64,000 nucleotides of DNA from Rosistilla oblonga (lineage in GTDB: Bacteria > Planctomycetota > Planctomycetia > Pirellulales > Pirellulaceae). The notes beneath the pieces were generated by a model. It worked only from the letters and a program-made list of their open reading frames with translations. It did no database searches and had not been told where the DNA came from. Shown one piece after another: positions 46,363 through 55,375 of this stretch (the first letter of the stretch is position 1; the number at the start of each line of letters is the position of its first letter). The stretch spans positions 1,364,001 through 1,428,000 of the forward strand of contig NZ_CP036292.1 of NCBI RefSeq assembly GCF_007751715.1, given 5' to 3'. Made by a program: the position numbers and the translations under genes.

Positions 46363-47487
46363 TCACTCGGTTCCCGGCGACCAAGCGTTCTGCGCCCGCC
46401 ATCGCAACCAGTGGTCGGCGATCACGATCGCGACCATCGCTTCGGCCATCGGGATGAACCGCGGCAGCAGGCAGGGATCGTGGCGGCCGCGCGTGCGGAT
46501 CGTCGTCGCCTCACCCGAACTGGTCACCGTCGCCTGTTCGATCGGCAGGCTGCTGGTCGGTTTCACCGCCGCGCGAAGCACGATCGGCAATCCCGTCGAG
46601 ATGCCTCCCAACATGCCGCCGTGCCGGTTCGACTTGGTTGTAATCTGGCCATCTTCGCCGGTGGTAAACAGGTCGTTGTGTTCGCTGCCACGCATCGTCA
46701 CACACCCAAACCCGATCCCATATTCGACTCCCAAGACCGCCGGCAGACTGAACAACGCCTTGGCCAGATCGGCTTTCAATTTGTCGAACACCGGTTCGCC
46801 TAGTCCCGCCGGGATGTTGGCCGCCACGATCTCCGCCGCACCGCCGATCGAATCGCCCGCTTTGCGGACCTCTTCGATCTTGGCGATCATCTGCTGGGCA
46901 ACCGCTTCGTCGGGACAGCGGACGATGTTCGGTTGGCCGTCGGCGAACTCTTCCACTTGCTGCAGCGTGACGCTCGCCGGATTGGCGATCTCCGCTTTCA
47001 GATCGCCCACCTGCGTCACGTAGCCAAGCACGCGGCCGCCAAACGCTTCGGCGAGGATCTTCTTCGCTAGCGCTCCGGCCGCAACGCGGGCTGTCGTTTC
47101 GCGAGCGCTCGAACGTCCGCCGCCGCGGTAGTCGCGGAAACCGTATTTCTGATCGAAGGTGAAATCGGCGTGCCCCGGCCGATATTTGTCTTTGATGTCG
47201 GAGTAGTCTTTGCTGCGTTGATCCTGGTTGCGGATCAAGATCGCCAGACTGGTCCCGGTGGTCCGCCCCTCGAAGACGCCGGCGAGGATCTCCGGTTCAT
47301 CGGACTCCTTCCGCTGCGTCACGATCTTGCTTTGGCCGGGTCGGCGGCGAGCCAGATCGGGCAGCAGGTCGTCGACTGAAAACGGGATTCCAGCGGGGAC
47401 GCCGTCGATGATCACGACGTTACCGGGGCCGTGGCTCTCGCCAGCTGTCGTAATTCGCAGTGCCTGTCCGAACGAGTTGCCTGTCAT
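46363..47487 (-). CDS. aroC: Chorismate synthase
   Basis: Last step of the shikimate pathway: 5-enolpyruvylshikimate-3-phosphate to chorismate, with reduced FMN. The 374 residues include the N-terminal GQALRITTAGESHGPG, the FMN/substrate region RPGHADFTFDQKYGFRDYRGGGRSSARET (about 103-131), the GFGCVTMRGSEHND region and a C-terminal RHDPCLLPR followed by PMAEAMVAIVIAD. Length and motifs are complete. It is divergent from the sigma factor gene at 47754 across a 266-base region that must hold both promoters. Confidence 0.97.
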   Translation of the reverse strand: MTGNSFGQALRITTAGESHGPGNVVIIDGVPAGIPFSVDDLLPDLARRRPGQSKIVTQRKESDEPEILAGVFEGRTTGTSLAILIRNQDQRSKDYSDIKDKYRPGHADFTFDQKYGFRDYRGGGRSSARETTARVAAGALAKKILAEAFGGRVLGYVTQVGDLKAEIANPASVTLQQVEEFADGQPNIVRCPDEAVAQQMIAKIEEVRKAGDSIGGAAEIVAANIPAGLGEPVFDKLKADLAKALFSLPAVLGVEYGIGFGCVTMRGSEHNDLFTTGEDGQITTKSNRHGGMLGGISTGLPIVLRAAVKPTSSLPIEQATVTSSGEATTIRTRGRHDPCLLPRFIPMAEAMVAIVIADHWLRWRAQNAWSPGTE

Positions 47488-47753
47488 GGGGATCCGTTTC
47501 GTGTGAAGTCAAACTGTCCCCAGTCGCAAAAACTGACGCAGAAACCAGGGATTCCTGCCGAGAATCGTCAAATCCAGCCCCGAAACGCGTGCCAAAGGGC
47601 CTTATTTCGGTCAAAATCCTCGAGTGCAAAGGTTTCACTTGCGGGACGCTAATACCGTACCTAAGATGAAATTGAACGCCAACCGACGGCAACTCATCCG
47701 GCCTATACCGGTATTTTGTCAGAAATCTTCTCCTCCGAACAGAGACGCTATTC

Positions 47754-48317
47754 TTGACACTCTCGGACATCGATCGACAACTGCTGGATCGTTGCTTGGA
47801 CAACGAGCCACAATCTTGGGAAGCGTTTATCGATCGCTTCTTGGGGCTCGTGGTCCACGTCGTCAACCACACCGCCACATCGCGCGGCGTTACGCTGCCC
47901 GTTGCGGAACGAGACGACATGGTTGCGGAAGTCTTCCTGACCCTCGTCAACAACGACCGAGCGGTGCTGCGTCGCTTCCGGCGTCAGAGTAGTCTGGCGA
48001 CCTATCTGACAGTCATCGCTCGCCGCGTGATCGTGCATCAACTGGCGACCGCTCAGCGGAATGCGGCTCAGAAAAATCGCATCGCCAGCGAAGAGACGCT
48101 GATCAGCCCGGTGGAACAACAGATCGAGGATCGCGATCAGCTGGAACAGTTGCTCTCGCGGCTCGATCCCAAAGAAGCCGATGTGGTGCGGATGCACCAT
48201 CTGGAAGGGAAGACCTACCGCGAGATCGGCAACCATCTTGGCCTGCCCGAAAACAGTGTCGGCCCGATGCTCAGCCGCGCCCGCGACAAGATGCGTCAAA
48301 GCCAACCGGGCGTCTAG
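47754..48317 (+). CDS. ECF-type RNA polymerase sigma factor
   Basis: 187 residues from a TTG start. Region 2 (about 15-90) has WEAFIDRFLGLVVHVVNHTA, DDMVAEVFLTLVNND and SLATYLTVIARRVIVHQL. Region 4 (about 125-180) has LDPKEADVVRMHHLEGKTYREIGNHLGLPENSVGPMLSRARDKMR, a clear helix-turn-helix. No anti-sigma or kinase gene is adjacent: the next gene is on the other strand after a repeat-filled gap. What it controls is unknown. Confidence 0.88.
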   Translation: MTLSDIDRQLLDRCLDNEPQSWEAFIDRFLGLVVHVVNHTATSRGVTLPVAERDDMVAEVFLTLVNNDRAVLRRFRRQSSLATYLTVIARRVIVHQLATAQRNAAQKNRIASEETLISPVEQQIEDRDQLEQLLSRLDPKEADVVRMHHLEGKTYREIGNHLGLPENSVGPMLSRARDKMRQSQPGV

Positions 48318-48840
48318 CCGGTTGCGATGAACGCCTCAACATTCTCTTTGCGCATTCAGGGCCAAAGGCCAGGCGATTTGCCTAGCCCAGGCCAGCGGCC
48401 TGGGACCCCATCGCACGCGAACATCGCGAGGGCCAACGGCCCGGCAATTTGTCGGCGAAGTGATTCGAACTCAGAGCAAATCGGCGGGCCGTTGGCCCTA
48501 AGGATCGAAGGCGGCAATCGCCAAACCCGGGCCGATGGCCTGGGTGCAAATTGCTGGAGCTTCGCCCCGCCAAACCAAATCGGCTCCCGAAACGAGTCCC
48601 ATGGACCGCGAAGCGGCCCCAAATGGTAGCCGGTGGTTTGAGCGTAGCGAACACCACCGGAACAGATCGCGGAAACAAACGACGCCCCCGACCGGTGTCG
48701 CACGTCGATCTACGATCCCTCCGGGAGCGTCGCGCTTGTGGGCATCGTGTTCCGGAGGTGCGCCGCTGCGCGACGACCTCCGGCTACCATCTGCGATCTC
48801 TGCGGGAACGTTGCGCTCGGTACCCTCTACAGCATCGCGC
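48318..48840. repeat. Cluster of palindromic intergenic repeats
   Basis: 523 bases between convergent genes, filled with short palindromes. AGGGCCAACGGCCC (48429-48442) pairs with GGGCCGTTGGCCCT (48486-48499). Variants of the same GGCC-(A/G)-GGCC motif recur at about 48360-48400 and 48525-48545. CCGGTGGT/ACCACCGG (48630-48660) and CCGGAGGT/ACCTCCGG (48752-48783) form two further hairpins of a second family. I see no gene here. These look like REP-type elements scattered through the genome. Confidence 0.65.
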
Positions 48841-50685
48841 TCATTCGCCGACCGCGGCAGCTTGGCGTGACAGAGGCGTCGGCGTCTGTTCGAGAGCTTC
48901 CGCGGTCCCTCCGCGTCGCCAATCGGCCACGCCAGTTGCTTCGCCTGTCTCGAGGTCGATCATGATGCTGTGAGCGGCTCCCTGGCGGCGGGTGGGAGAC
49001 AGATCGACGTGATGGCCGCGGGCTTCCAGATCGGCCTTCATCGATTCGAACAATCCACCACTTGTCGATTCGAAACGGATCTGGTCGGGGAACCACTGGT
49101 GATGGAACCGCGGGGCTTCGATCGCTTTTTCGAGCGATCGATTCATAAACAACGTCTGGACCAGGATCTCCGTCACGGTGTTGATGATCGTCCGGCCGCC
49201 GGGGCTGCCAACCAACAGTTTCGCCTGGCCATCGACGCGAACAATCGTTGGCGATTGGGAACTGAGCATCCGTTTTCCAGGAGCCAGCAGATTGGCGGCG
49301 GTTCCGATCTTCCCTTCCTTGTTGGTGTAACCGGGGTACCAATTGAAGTCTCCCATCTCGTTGTTCAGCAGAAAACCGGTTCCGGGAACGACGATCCGGC
49401 AGCCGAAAGTTCCTTCCAATGTGTAGGTGTTACTGACGGCGAGGCCATCGGCATCGATGACTGAGAAATGAGTCGTCTCGGGGCTCTCGTAGGGACCTTC
49501 GCTCAACGGGATCGATCCGGCGATCGCTTCGCTAGGCGTTGCGACGTCGGGGCGAATCGTTTTGGCAAGCTCGACGGCATGTTCTGTCGTGAGCAGATGT
49601 TCTGGGATCTCGACAAAGTTGGGATCGCCCAGCCAAGCAGCTCGTTCGCGAAAACCACGTCGCATCGCCTCGACTAGATAATGGACCTGATCGGTCGTCC
49701 AGAAAGCATCCGTCGCCGCTGGCAGCGGAATCGCGGCGAGCATTCGCAAATGCATCAACACCGTGATCCCACCCGACGACGGCGGCGCGGCTCCAAAGAT
49801 TTCGTACTGGCCGATCTTGCCAGCGATCGCCGGCTGGATCTCGGCGGTGTAGTTCTTCAAGTCGCTCTTGGTGATCAGGCCGCCGTTGCGCTTCATCTCG
49901 GCCACGATCTTGTCGGCGATCGCCCCTTCATAAAAAGCGTTTGGTCCTTGGTTCGCGATCAATTCCAACGTGTCTGCCAGATCGGGCTGAACCAGCACGT
50001 CGCCCGCTTTCCAGAACCTGTCCGCGGGAGGGCCGTAGACTCGACGCAGTTCGGCGAACCGCGGTTCGGTTTGAATCGATTGCAGTTTAAACAGCGAGTT
50101 CAGCGAGTAGGCCAAGTATTCGTCGACAACAAACCCGTTGCGAGCCAGTGCAATACACGGTTGGATGATCTCATCCCACGGCAACTTGCCATATTTGGCG
50201 TGAGCCAACGCCATGCCGCGGACCGTTCCAGGGACGCCCGCCATGCGGCTGTGGTGCCGCTGTTTCCATTTGTCGAAGCTGTATTCGTCGACGCTTGCCG
50301 GAGCTGTTTCGCGATAGTTGACGCAGACGACCTCTTCGTCGGGAGGAGCGATCATCATGAACCCGCCGCCGCCGATATTGCCAGCTTCCGGCCAAGTGAC
50401 CTGCAATCCGAAGGCGACTCCAATCGCCGCGTCGACCGCGTTACCGCCTTTGGCGAGTATCTCTCGTCCCACCTTGGAAGCCTCGGCGGTGTTCGATACG
50501 ACAACTCCACTCTTCCCCGTCGCTACATCGACAGGCGTGCGATCCGGCAACGGGAACTTCGCCTGGGCATTGGCGACGCCGCTGAACAGGAACGCTGCAA
50601 AAACAGTTACAACGACGACCGTCAACAGACACTTTCGGGATGACCTGAATCCAGGTTGGAACGATATAAACATTGTCTTCATCAT
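48841..50685 (-). CDS. ggt: Gamma-glutamyltransferase, secreted
   Basis: Cleaves gamma-glutamyl bonds, as in glutathione, and transfers or hydrolyses the glutamyl group; an Ntn hydrolase that processes itself. I chose the ATG at 50685 (614 residues), which gives a signal peptide with hydrophobic core LLTVVVVTVFAAFLFSGVANA. A GTG at 50739 is also in frame. The large-subunit motifs GGNAVDAAIGVAFGLQV and GNIGGGGFMMI are present. The autoprocessing nucleophile is Thr404 in ETTHFSVIDADG, and the small subunit contains LNNEMGDF and GSPGGRTIINTV. It is third in a minus-strand run after two other secreted hydrolase-like genes. Confidence 0.94.
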   Translation of the reverse strand: MMKTMFISFQPGFRSSRKCLLTVVVVTVFAAFLFSGVANAQAKFPLPDRTPVDVATGKSGVVVSNTAEASKVGREILAKGGNAVDAAIGVAFGLQVTWPEAGNIGGGGFMMIAPPDEEVVCVNYRETAPASVDEYSFDKWKQRHHSRMAGVPGTVRGMALAHAKYGKLPWDEIIQPCIALARNGFVVDEYLAYSLNSLFKLQSIQTEPRFAELRRVYGPPADRFWKAGDVLVQPDLADTLELIANQGPNAFYEGAIADKIVAEMKRNGGLITKSDLKNYTAEIQPAIAGKIGQYEIFGAAPPSSGGITVLMHLRMLAAIPLPAATDAFWTTDQVHYLVEAMRRGFRERAAWLGDPNFVEIPEHLLTTEHAVELAKTIRPDVATPSEAIAGSIPLSEGPYESPETTHFSVIDADGLAVSNTYTLEGTFGCRIVVPGTGFLLNNEMGDFNWYPGYTNKEGKIGTAANLLAPGKRMLSSQSPTIVRVDGQAKLLVGSPGGRTIINTVTEILVQTLFMNRSLEKAIEAPRFHHQWFPDQIRFESTSGGLFESMKADLEARGHHVDLSPTRRQGAAHSIMIDLETGEATGVADWRRGGTAEALEQTPTPLSRQAAAVGE

Positions 50686-50844
50686 CTTTGCAGGTGAGAC
50701 GAGGAGGAAAGTTAGGTATTTCGCGAGCATTCGAATCACTTCGAATTGATCGATGGGAAATGTGATTGGAATGTGGTTTGTGGAGCAGTCGAACCGCCAC
50801 CGGACGGGCGAACGACTGGCCAGTTGATGTTACGTTTTAAGACT

Positions 50845-51699
50845 CTATTGTCTTTCGATCTCAATCGGCGGGCTATTCAAATCAATGGGCTTGCTGCCGG
50901 CCCAGCGGATCCCTTCGACCATAATCGAGTTTGGGCCGCCGGACGATTCGGGATGCGGGCTAAAGCACAGAACTCGCCCGTCGTGAAACATCGTTCGCAC
51001 GATGGCGTGAGTTCCAACCATGGCACCTTTGGGAGCGCCCTTCTTCGCAATCTCGGTCTCGTAAGTCGCGAGGACTTCATAGCCCGGAAGCTCTGGATTG
51101 TCGTGGGGGATCAACAGCGGCCCCTGTCCGTAATAGACATCCAATTCGGTTGCTTTCGATTTCAGCACCTTGCGTCCGCTGGGAGAGAGCCCCAACGAGA
51201 CAGTTCCGGTTCCGCGAGCCCAGTGGCTGCGATCCCAAACCCTTGCGTTGACGATCCCTAACGACCACGTGTACTGAGACGATGCGAGGTAGGATCCGGC
51301 GCAGATCCCGACATAGCCGCCGCCGGACCGGACGAAGCTCTTCACCACCTCGCGTCCTTCTTCGCCCAGCTTTTCAGCCTGCTTGCTGCCCGATCCACCC
51401 GGCATGATCAAGACGTCGAACTTCTCCAAAATGCCTTTTTGGATCTCTTCCGGTGTCACGCGGACCGCATCGAATCCCGCATCGCGAACCAGGATTCGTT
51501 TCAGGTTTTTGGGGCCATTGGCAGAGCCGTCAGAATGGTCGTAGATCGCGACGCGTATCAGGTTGTCGCGCTCCGTTCCAGGTAACGATTCCGCACGGGC
51601 AGATTCTGTAGTGACTAGGCTACAGAACAGCAACAATTGGCAGAACGTCGCGAGCGATCCAAGAGGAGCTTGGGGGAAGGCGTAGTTTGATCGTAGCAT
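50845..51699 (-). CDS. Secreted BPL_N-domain protein (glutamine-amidotransferase-like fold)
   Basis: 284 residues with an N-terminal hydrophobic segment (about 15-35). The domain has VAIYDHSDGSANG, VLIMPGGSGSKQ and GGGYVGICAGSYLASS, i.e. the nucleophile-elbow cysteine of class I amidotransferase-like folds as found in the N-terminal domain of eukaryotic biotin-protein ligase (BPL_N). A late CFSPHPESSGG supplies a histidine at the usual place. The reaction is not known. It follows the C45-type hydrolase gene by 63 bases and precedes ggt, so the three are likely one transcript. Confidence 0.78.
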   Translation of the reverse strand: MLRSNYAFPQAPLGSLATFCQLLLFCSLVTTESARAESLPGTERDNLIRVAIYDHSDGSANGPKNLKRILVRDAGFDAVRVTPEEIQKGILEKFDVLIMPGGSGSKQAEKLGEEGREVVKSFVRSGGGYVGICAGSYLASSQYTWSLGIVNARVWDRSHWARGTGTVSLGLSPSGRKVLKSKATELDVYYGQGPLLIPHDNPELPGYEVLATYETEIAKKGAPKGAMVGTHAIVRTMFHDGRVLCFSPHPESSGGPNSIMVEGIRWAGSKPIDLNSPPIEIERQ

Positions 51700-51762
51700 T
51701 GGTGAAGACTTTTCCGGGTTTCAGGTAGGCGAGGGTGGAGGGAAGCGTGCAAGCGATAGACG

Positions 51763-53076
51763 CTAATTCGAGGAGGTGGCGAAGCTCGAATCATCGAACA
51801 CTGGCGGCTTGGGCGCTGGTTTTGCCAAGGCGATAGTTTTCGCTTCTTGTAATTCCTTCGACATCGCTTGCATCGCCGCGCGTGATGCTTCGGTGTGTAG
51901 CTTTTTGATCTCATGCACCGGTGCCTTGCCTTGAGACCACCGCTGTTTGGCGCGAAGTGTCGTCGTTAGTAGACGATCCTCGAGAGCCCACAGATCGCTC
52001 CAGATACCGGGCAGCAAGTCGCTGCGGATCGCTTCTTTGTCCGGGGTAAGGCTCCACTCGCGAAGCGTGATTGCGATCTCTCCAATTTCTCCACCACGCT
52101 CGTCCGTCAGATCATCGGCGACGCCCGCGACAACAAACGATGGGACCGCGATGGTGAATTTGGGATCGCCCAACATCGTCCACATCGTGGTCAGGCGAGG
52201 ATCTTCGCCGGGGCGGACGCCATGGAATACCGCAGCCGATACCGTGGTCGTGCGGCTGATCGTATTTTTGGTTGCAATTCGCGTGGGGAGAGTGCCCGGC
52301 TTGCCGTTGACCGAACCTGGCAACGGATTGCCATGTTCGTCGCTCAAGTCTCGAGCGCATTGCCGGAGGACTTCTTCGACTGAGATACCATCCGATGACG
52401 TCAGTTCGAGAATACCACAAGCTCGCAGGTAGCGATCGCTCGACGAGACATCGCTCAGTTCAACGGGACTCGGATTTGCGCCGAGTTCCTGAGCGGTCGT
52501 TGCAAAGTTGGAGCGAACGATGTAGCCGCGTGGGGCGACCTTGGGATCGTTGGCGTCAAACATCTTGTACTGCTTGGGCCCGGTTTCAAACAACGCAGCT
52601 CCGCCTTGAGCATCGATGACACCAAAGTTTGCGATCGTCGCCCGCCCGCTGTTGTTGGTCTCTTTCAGTAAGTTCTCGAAGTCGGCAACGGTCGCACATG
52701 TCTGCAACGCCATCCGCATCAGGGTTCCGTTGCCGGGGCCCGACGTCTTGCCCTCGATCTTCAAATCTTTGCTGAGTGAATTTTCGATGCAGAACCCCGC
52801 CTCGTTGACTCCCATCCAGACCGACGATCGGCTGCCCGCATTAACGACGGCGATCGCTTTGAATTTCCCGCCAGTGATCTCCGCCATTTCGTTGTGCAAC
52901 CGACTGCCGTAGTCGCGATTCTTCCACAAGATTGGACGGCCATCGGGGGTTGCGCTTCCGCTGATCACAGCCGTCGTGCAAGCCAAAGCTTGAGCAACCA
53001 TGCCGTTCTCTGTAAGCAGTAGCAAGAGCGGGAGAGACATTTCCAGAAGGCGGGATCGCATCATGATTTTCATCAT
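51763..53076 (-). CDS. C45-type Ntn hydrolase (linear amide hydrolase-like), secreted
   Basis: 437 residues. A signal peptide of about 32 residues ends in QALA, and the next residue is Cys33 of ALACTTAV, the expected N-terminal nucleophile of the acyltransferase/choloylglycine-hydrolase group. RPILWKNRDYGS (arginine/asparagine site) and WMGVNEAGFCIENS follow, both typical of C45 proteins. Removal of the signal peptide would itself expose the catalytic cysteine. The C-terminal 90 residues are helical and Lys/Glu-rich. Substrates in the family include penicillins, acyl-homoserine lactones and beta-alanyl amides; which applies is unknown. Confidence 0.8.
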   Translation of the reverse strand: MMKIMMRSRLLEMSLPLLLLLTENGMVAQALACTTAVISGSATPDGRPILWKNRDYGSRLHNEMAEITGGKFKAIAVVNAGSRSSVWMGVNEAGFCIENSLSKDLKIEGKTSGPGNGTLMRMALQTCATVADFENLLKETNNSGRATIANFGVIDAQGGAALFETGPKQYKMFDANDPKVAPRGYIVRSNFATTAQELGANPSPVELSDVSSSDRYLRACGILELTSSDGISVEEVLRQCARDLSDEHGNPLPGSVNGKPGTLPTRIATKNTISRTTTVSAAVFHGVRPGEDPRLTTMWTMLGDPKFTIAVPSFVVAGVADDLTDERGGEIGEIAITLREWSLTPDKEAIRSDLLPGIWSDLWALEDRLLTTTLRAKQRWSQGKAPVHEIKKLHTEASRAAMQAMSKELQEAKTIALAKPAPKPPVFDDSSFATSSN

Positions 53077-53442
53077 TGCGTACTTCTTGTGCTGAGGTGG
53101 GGAGTTTCAGGCGGGGCACGTTTGGCTGCAACCATGTGGCCTAACGTACTGCTGATATTACCAGAAGATCGGTGTGACGCCGGTGTTATTGCCAGGATTT
53201 CGATTGATCCGCTGGGGCAGTCGATTGCGCGGCACAGTCTGCCAACGGAGAATGTTTCCTGGAACGGCACGCGTTGCCGCGAGTTTCCGAAGGTGATTTC
53301 GGCCCCTCAAGCTTGCGGTCGGGTGGCCGCCGAATTCTATATCAGCCATGGCTTTGAGTAGATCGGCTATCCCGGCCCGCCCGATCGTTACAACGATCGT
53401 GATGAAGTCTAGCCGGAGGCCGAGAGGGGCTGGTTGAGGATG
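53077..53442. other. Intergenic region upstream of the C45-type hydrolase
   Basis: 366 bases on which I can support no gene. It should include the promoter for the minus-strand operon C45 hydrolase - BPL_N protein - ggt, and the 3' end of the metallopeptidase-like gene's transcript. Confidence 0.35.
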
Positions 53443-53862
53443 CTATTGCAGCCACGCCCATCCGGTCTGTTCCGGGCGATCGAAGCCCCACGAAGCGGCC
53501 AGCGCGTCGGCGGCTTGTTCGATGTCGGTGATCTCTCCCCAGCCGCCGTTATGCAGATGTGCGTGAGCGAATTCGTGAGCGATCACGTATTTGGCAAACG
53601 CTTCGGAGGCCCGATCCAGCTTCGGTCGCAGCACGACACAGCGGCTCCCCTTCCCCACGGCACCTGGGCTGGCGATGAACAGCCGCGATCCCTTGCCAGG
53701 TTGGTAATCTTCGATCGCGACATCGAACCGTGGATCGCTGGCGAAATCCAACTGCACGTCCGCCGGCAGAGATTCCAACACATCCAGCACGCGCTGTTGC
53801 AACGCCGGAAATTCGGCAAACGGTTTGATGAAAGTCGCAAAAGCCTCGCGGTGGTCTGACAT
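53443..53862 (-). CDS. Small HExxH-containing protein, putative metallopeptidase
   Basis: 139 residues, no signal peptide. The segment YVIAHEFAHAHLHNGGWGEITDIEQAADALA contains HExxH followed by a conserved acidic helix (E-x-x-A-D), the usual zinc-site layout of small gluzincin-like peptidases such as the ImmA/IrrE or SprT-type groups. The N-terminal 80 residues are strands and helices without recognised motif. Whether it is an active peptidase is not known. The gene is isolated. Confidence 0.65.
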   Translation of the reverse strand: MSDHREAFATFIKPFAEFPALQQRVLDVLESLPADVQLDFASDPRFDVAIEDYQPGKGSRLFIASPGAVGKGSRCVVLRPKLDRASEAFAKYVIAHEFAHAHLHNGGWGEITDIEQAADALAASWGFDRPEQTGWAWLQ

Positions 53863-54149
53863 AGTTGTTCTGCATCAACCGGCGATTCAAGGATCCAGGG
53901 AACGGAAACTGTAGGCTAGCCGATTTCGATTGCCTGCGTCTTCCGAACCGCAAAATATAGCGGTTCGCCCTGCTGCCCCCAACTGCCCCGCTCCAAAGTC
54001 AGCACCGCATCTCTCGTCGCCGCCGCGGATCGTTAATATTCGTCGATCGTATAATTGATCGGCGCTTTGGTTGTCTCTAGCCTATGGAGTCGAACGTCCC
54101 CCAAACTGGACCGTCTAACGCAACCGGATAAGCATCGAAGGATACCACG

Positions 54150-55286
54150 ATGAACTCTCAATCGCACGCAACGCAGCCGACAACCGATCAAAGGAATGAG
54201 GCTCGCAAACGCCCCCGCCCGGCAAGCAAGCTCCAACGACTGGCATCCCAGGCAAACTCGCTTGTCGGCCGATCGATTTGCGTTGCGATCCGAACGTTGT
54301 CGATACTTTTGATCGTCGGGGCTGCTGTCTCAACGGTGCTGACGACTACGATGAGCACGGTCGCAGCCAAGGAGACGTCGTCGCCGGTTGAGTTTCGAAT
54401 TGGATTTTTCAATATCTATTTGGGGCTGGCCGATACATCACATCGCGCTGCGGTTGTGCGGCAGATCCAACGCACCGCCCCCGATATCATGGGGCTCAGC
54501 GAGATCAATAACGCGGACCATTCACTGCTGCCGACGCTGGTCCCTGGGCTGCCCAACGTGGTCACTCAGCCCGGCGGCTTGCAGCCGGCGTTGCTCACCC
54601 GTTATCCGGTACTGTCGTCCGGCTCGCTTGGCTCCACCGCACCAGCGAACGAATTCCGACGCAAGCACTTGTGGGCTGTGCTCGATGTGGGGCATGAGAG
54701 TCGGAACTTGTTGGTCTACGTCGTTCACACCGAATCGTGGTGTTACAAAGGGCCATGTGCAAACGTCAAAAGGCCTGCGTTGGAGTTCCCGCGAGCGATC
54801 GAATGGATTCGGCTGAAGCAAGACATCCAGGCGAAGCGGAAGCAAGATCCCAATCTCGATGTCGTCGTGATGGGAGATTGGAACGACGATAACCGCAGTC
54901 CGCAAACCGACGCGTTTGCGGCCCAGCCGGACGGAGTGTTCAGCGGGTTTGTGTTAGGTGCTGATATCGACTTTCCCGTCCAGCATGCACCCTATCCCGA
55001 CTATCAATGTGAGCAAGCTGGTCTACGGTTGCTGGAGTCGACCGACACCGATGGTAACCGCAACACCGTTTGGGCTGGCACGCCAAATCCGGCGCTGCAG
55101 ACCGCTGTGAAAATCGACTACATCGCCCACAGCGAGGGGATCAAAGTTGCAGGGCACGAAGTCCTCAATTCCGAAGTCAGCGACCCCGATGCGGGACTGC
55201 GGAAATACGGCGAGCCGTTAAACGTCGGTGATTCTCGCACCGCCAGCGATCACTTGATGGTCTTCGCCGACATGGCTATCGAATAG
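54150..55286 (+). CDS. Endonuclease/exonuclease/phosphatase-family protein, membrane anchored
   Basis: 378 residues; AAGGA lies about eight bases before the ATG. After a basic N-terminus a hydrophobic segment (about 45-72) probably anchors or exports the protein. The EEP fold follows: FRIGFFNIYLG, PDIMGLSEINNAD (metal-binding Glu), VVVMGDWNDDN (Asp/Asn pair) and a C-terminal SRTASDHLMVFADM (catalytic Asp-His). All core residues are present. EEP enzymes cleave phosphodiesters in nucleic acids, sphingomyelin or inositides; an exported one suggests an extracellular substrate, which is inference. Confidence 0.85.
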   Translation: MNSQSHATQPTTDQRNEARKRPRPASKLQRLASQANSLVGRSICVAIRTLSILLIVGAAVSTVLTTTMSTVAAKETSSPVEFRIGFFNIYLGLADTSHRAAVVRQIQRTAPDIMGLSEINNADHSLLPTLVPGLPNVVTQPGGLQPALLTRYPVLSSGSLGSTAPANEFRRKHLWAVLDVGHESRNLLVYVVHTESWCYKGPCANVKRPALEFPRAIEWIRLKQDIQAKRKQDPNLDVVVMGDWNDDNRSPQTDAFAAQPDGVFSGFVLGADIDFPVQHAPYPDYQCEQAGLRLLESTDTDGNRNTVWAGTPNPALQTAVKIDYIAHSEGIKVAGHEVLNSEVSDPDAGLRKYGEPLNVGDSRTASDHLMVFADMAIE

Positions 55287-55375
55287 TCTTCGCAGCAGTT
55301 GGGAACGGAAGCCATCGACCAAACCAGATCATCCTTGCGGCATGTCGCGTTGAAATCGGTTGACTCGTTTACGGA

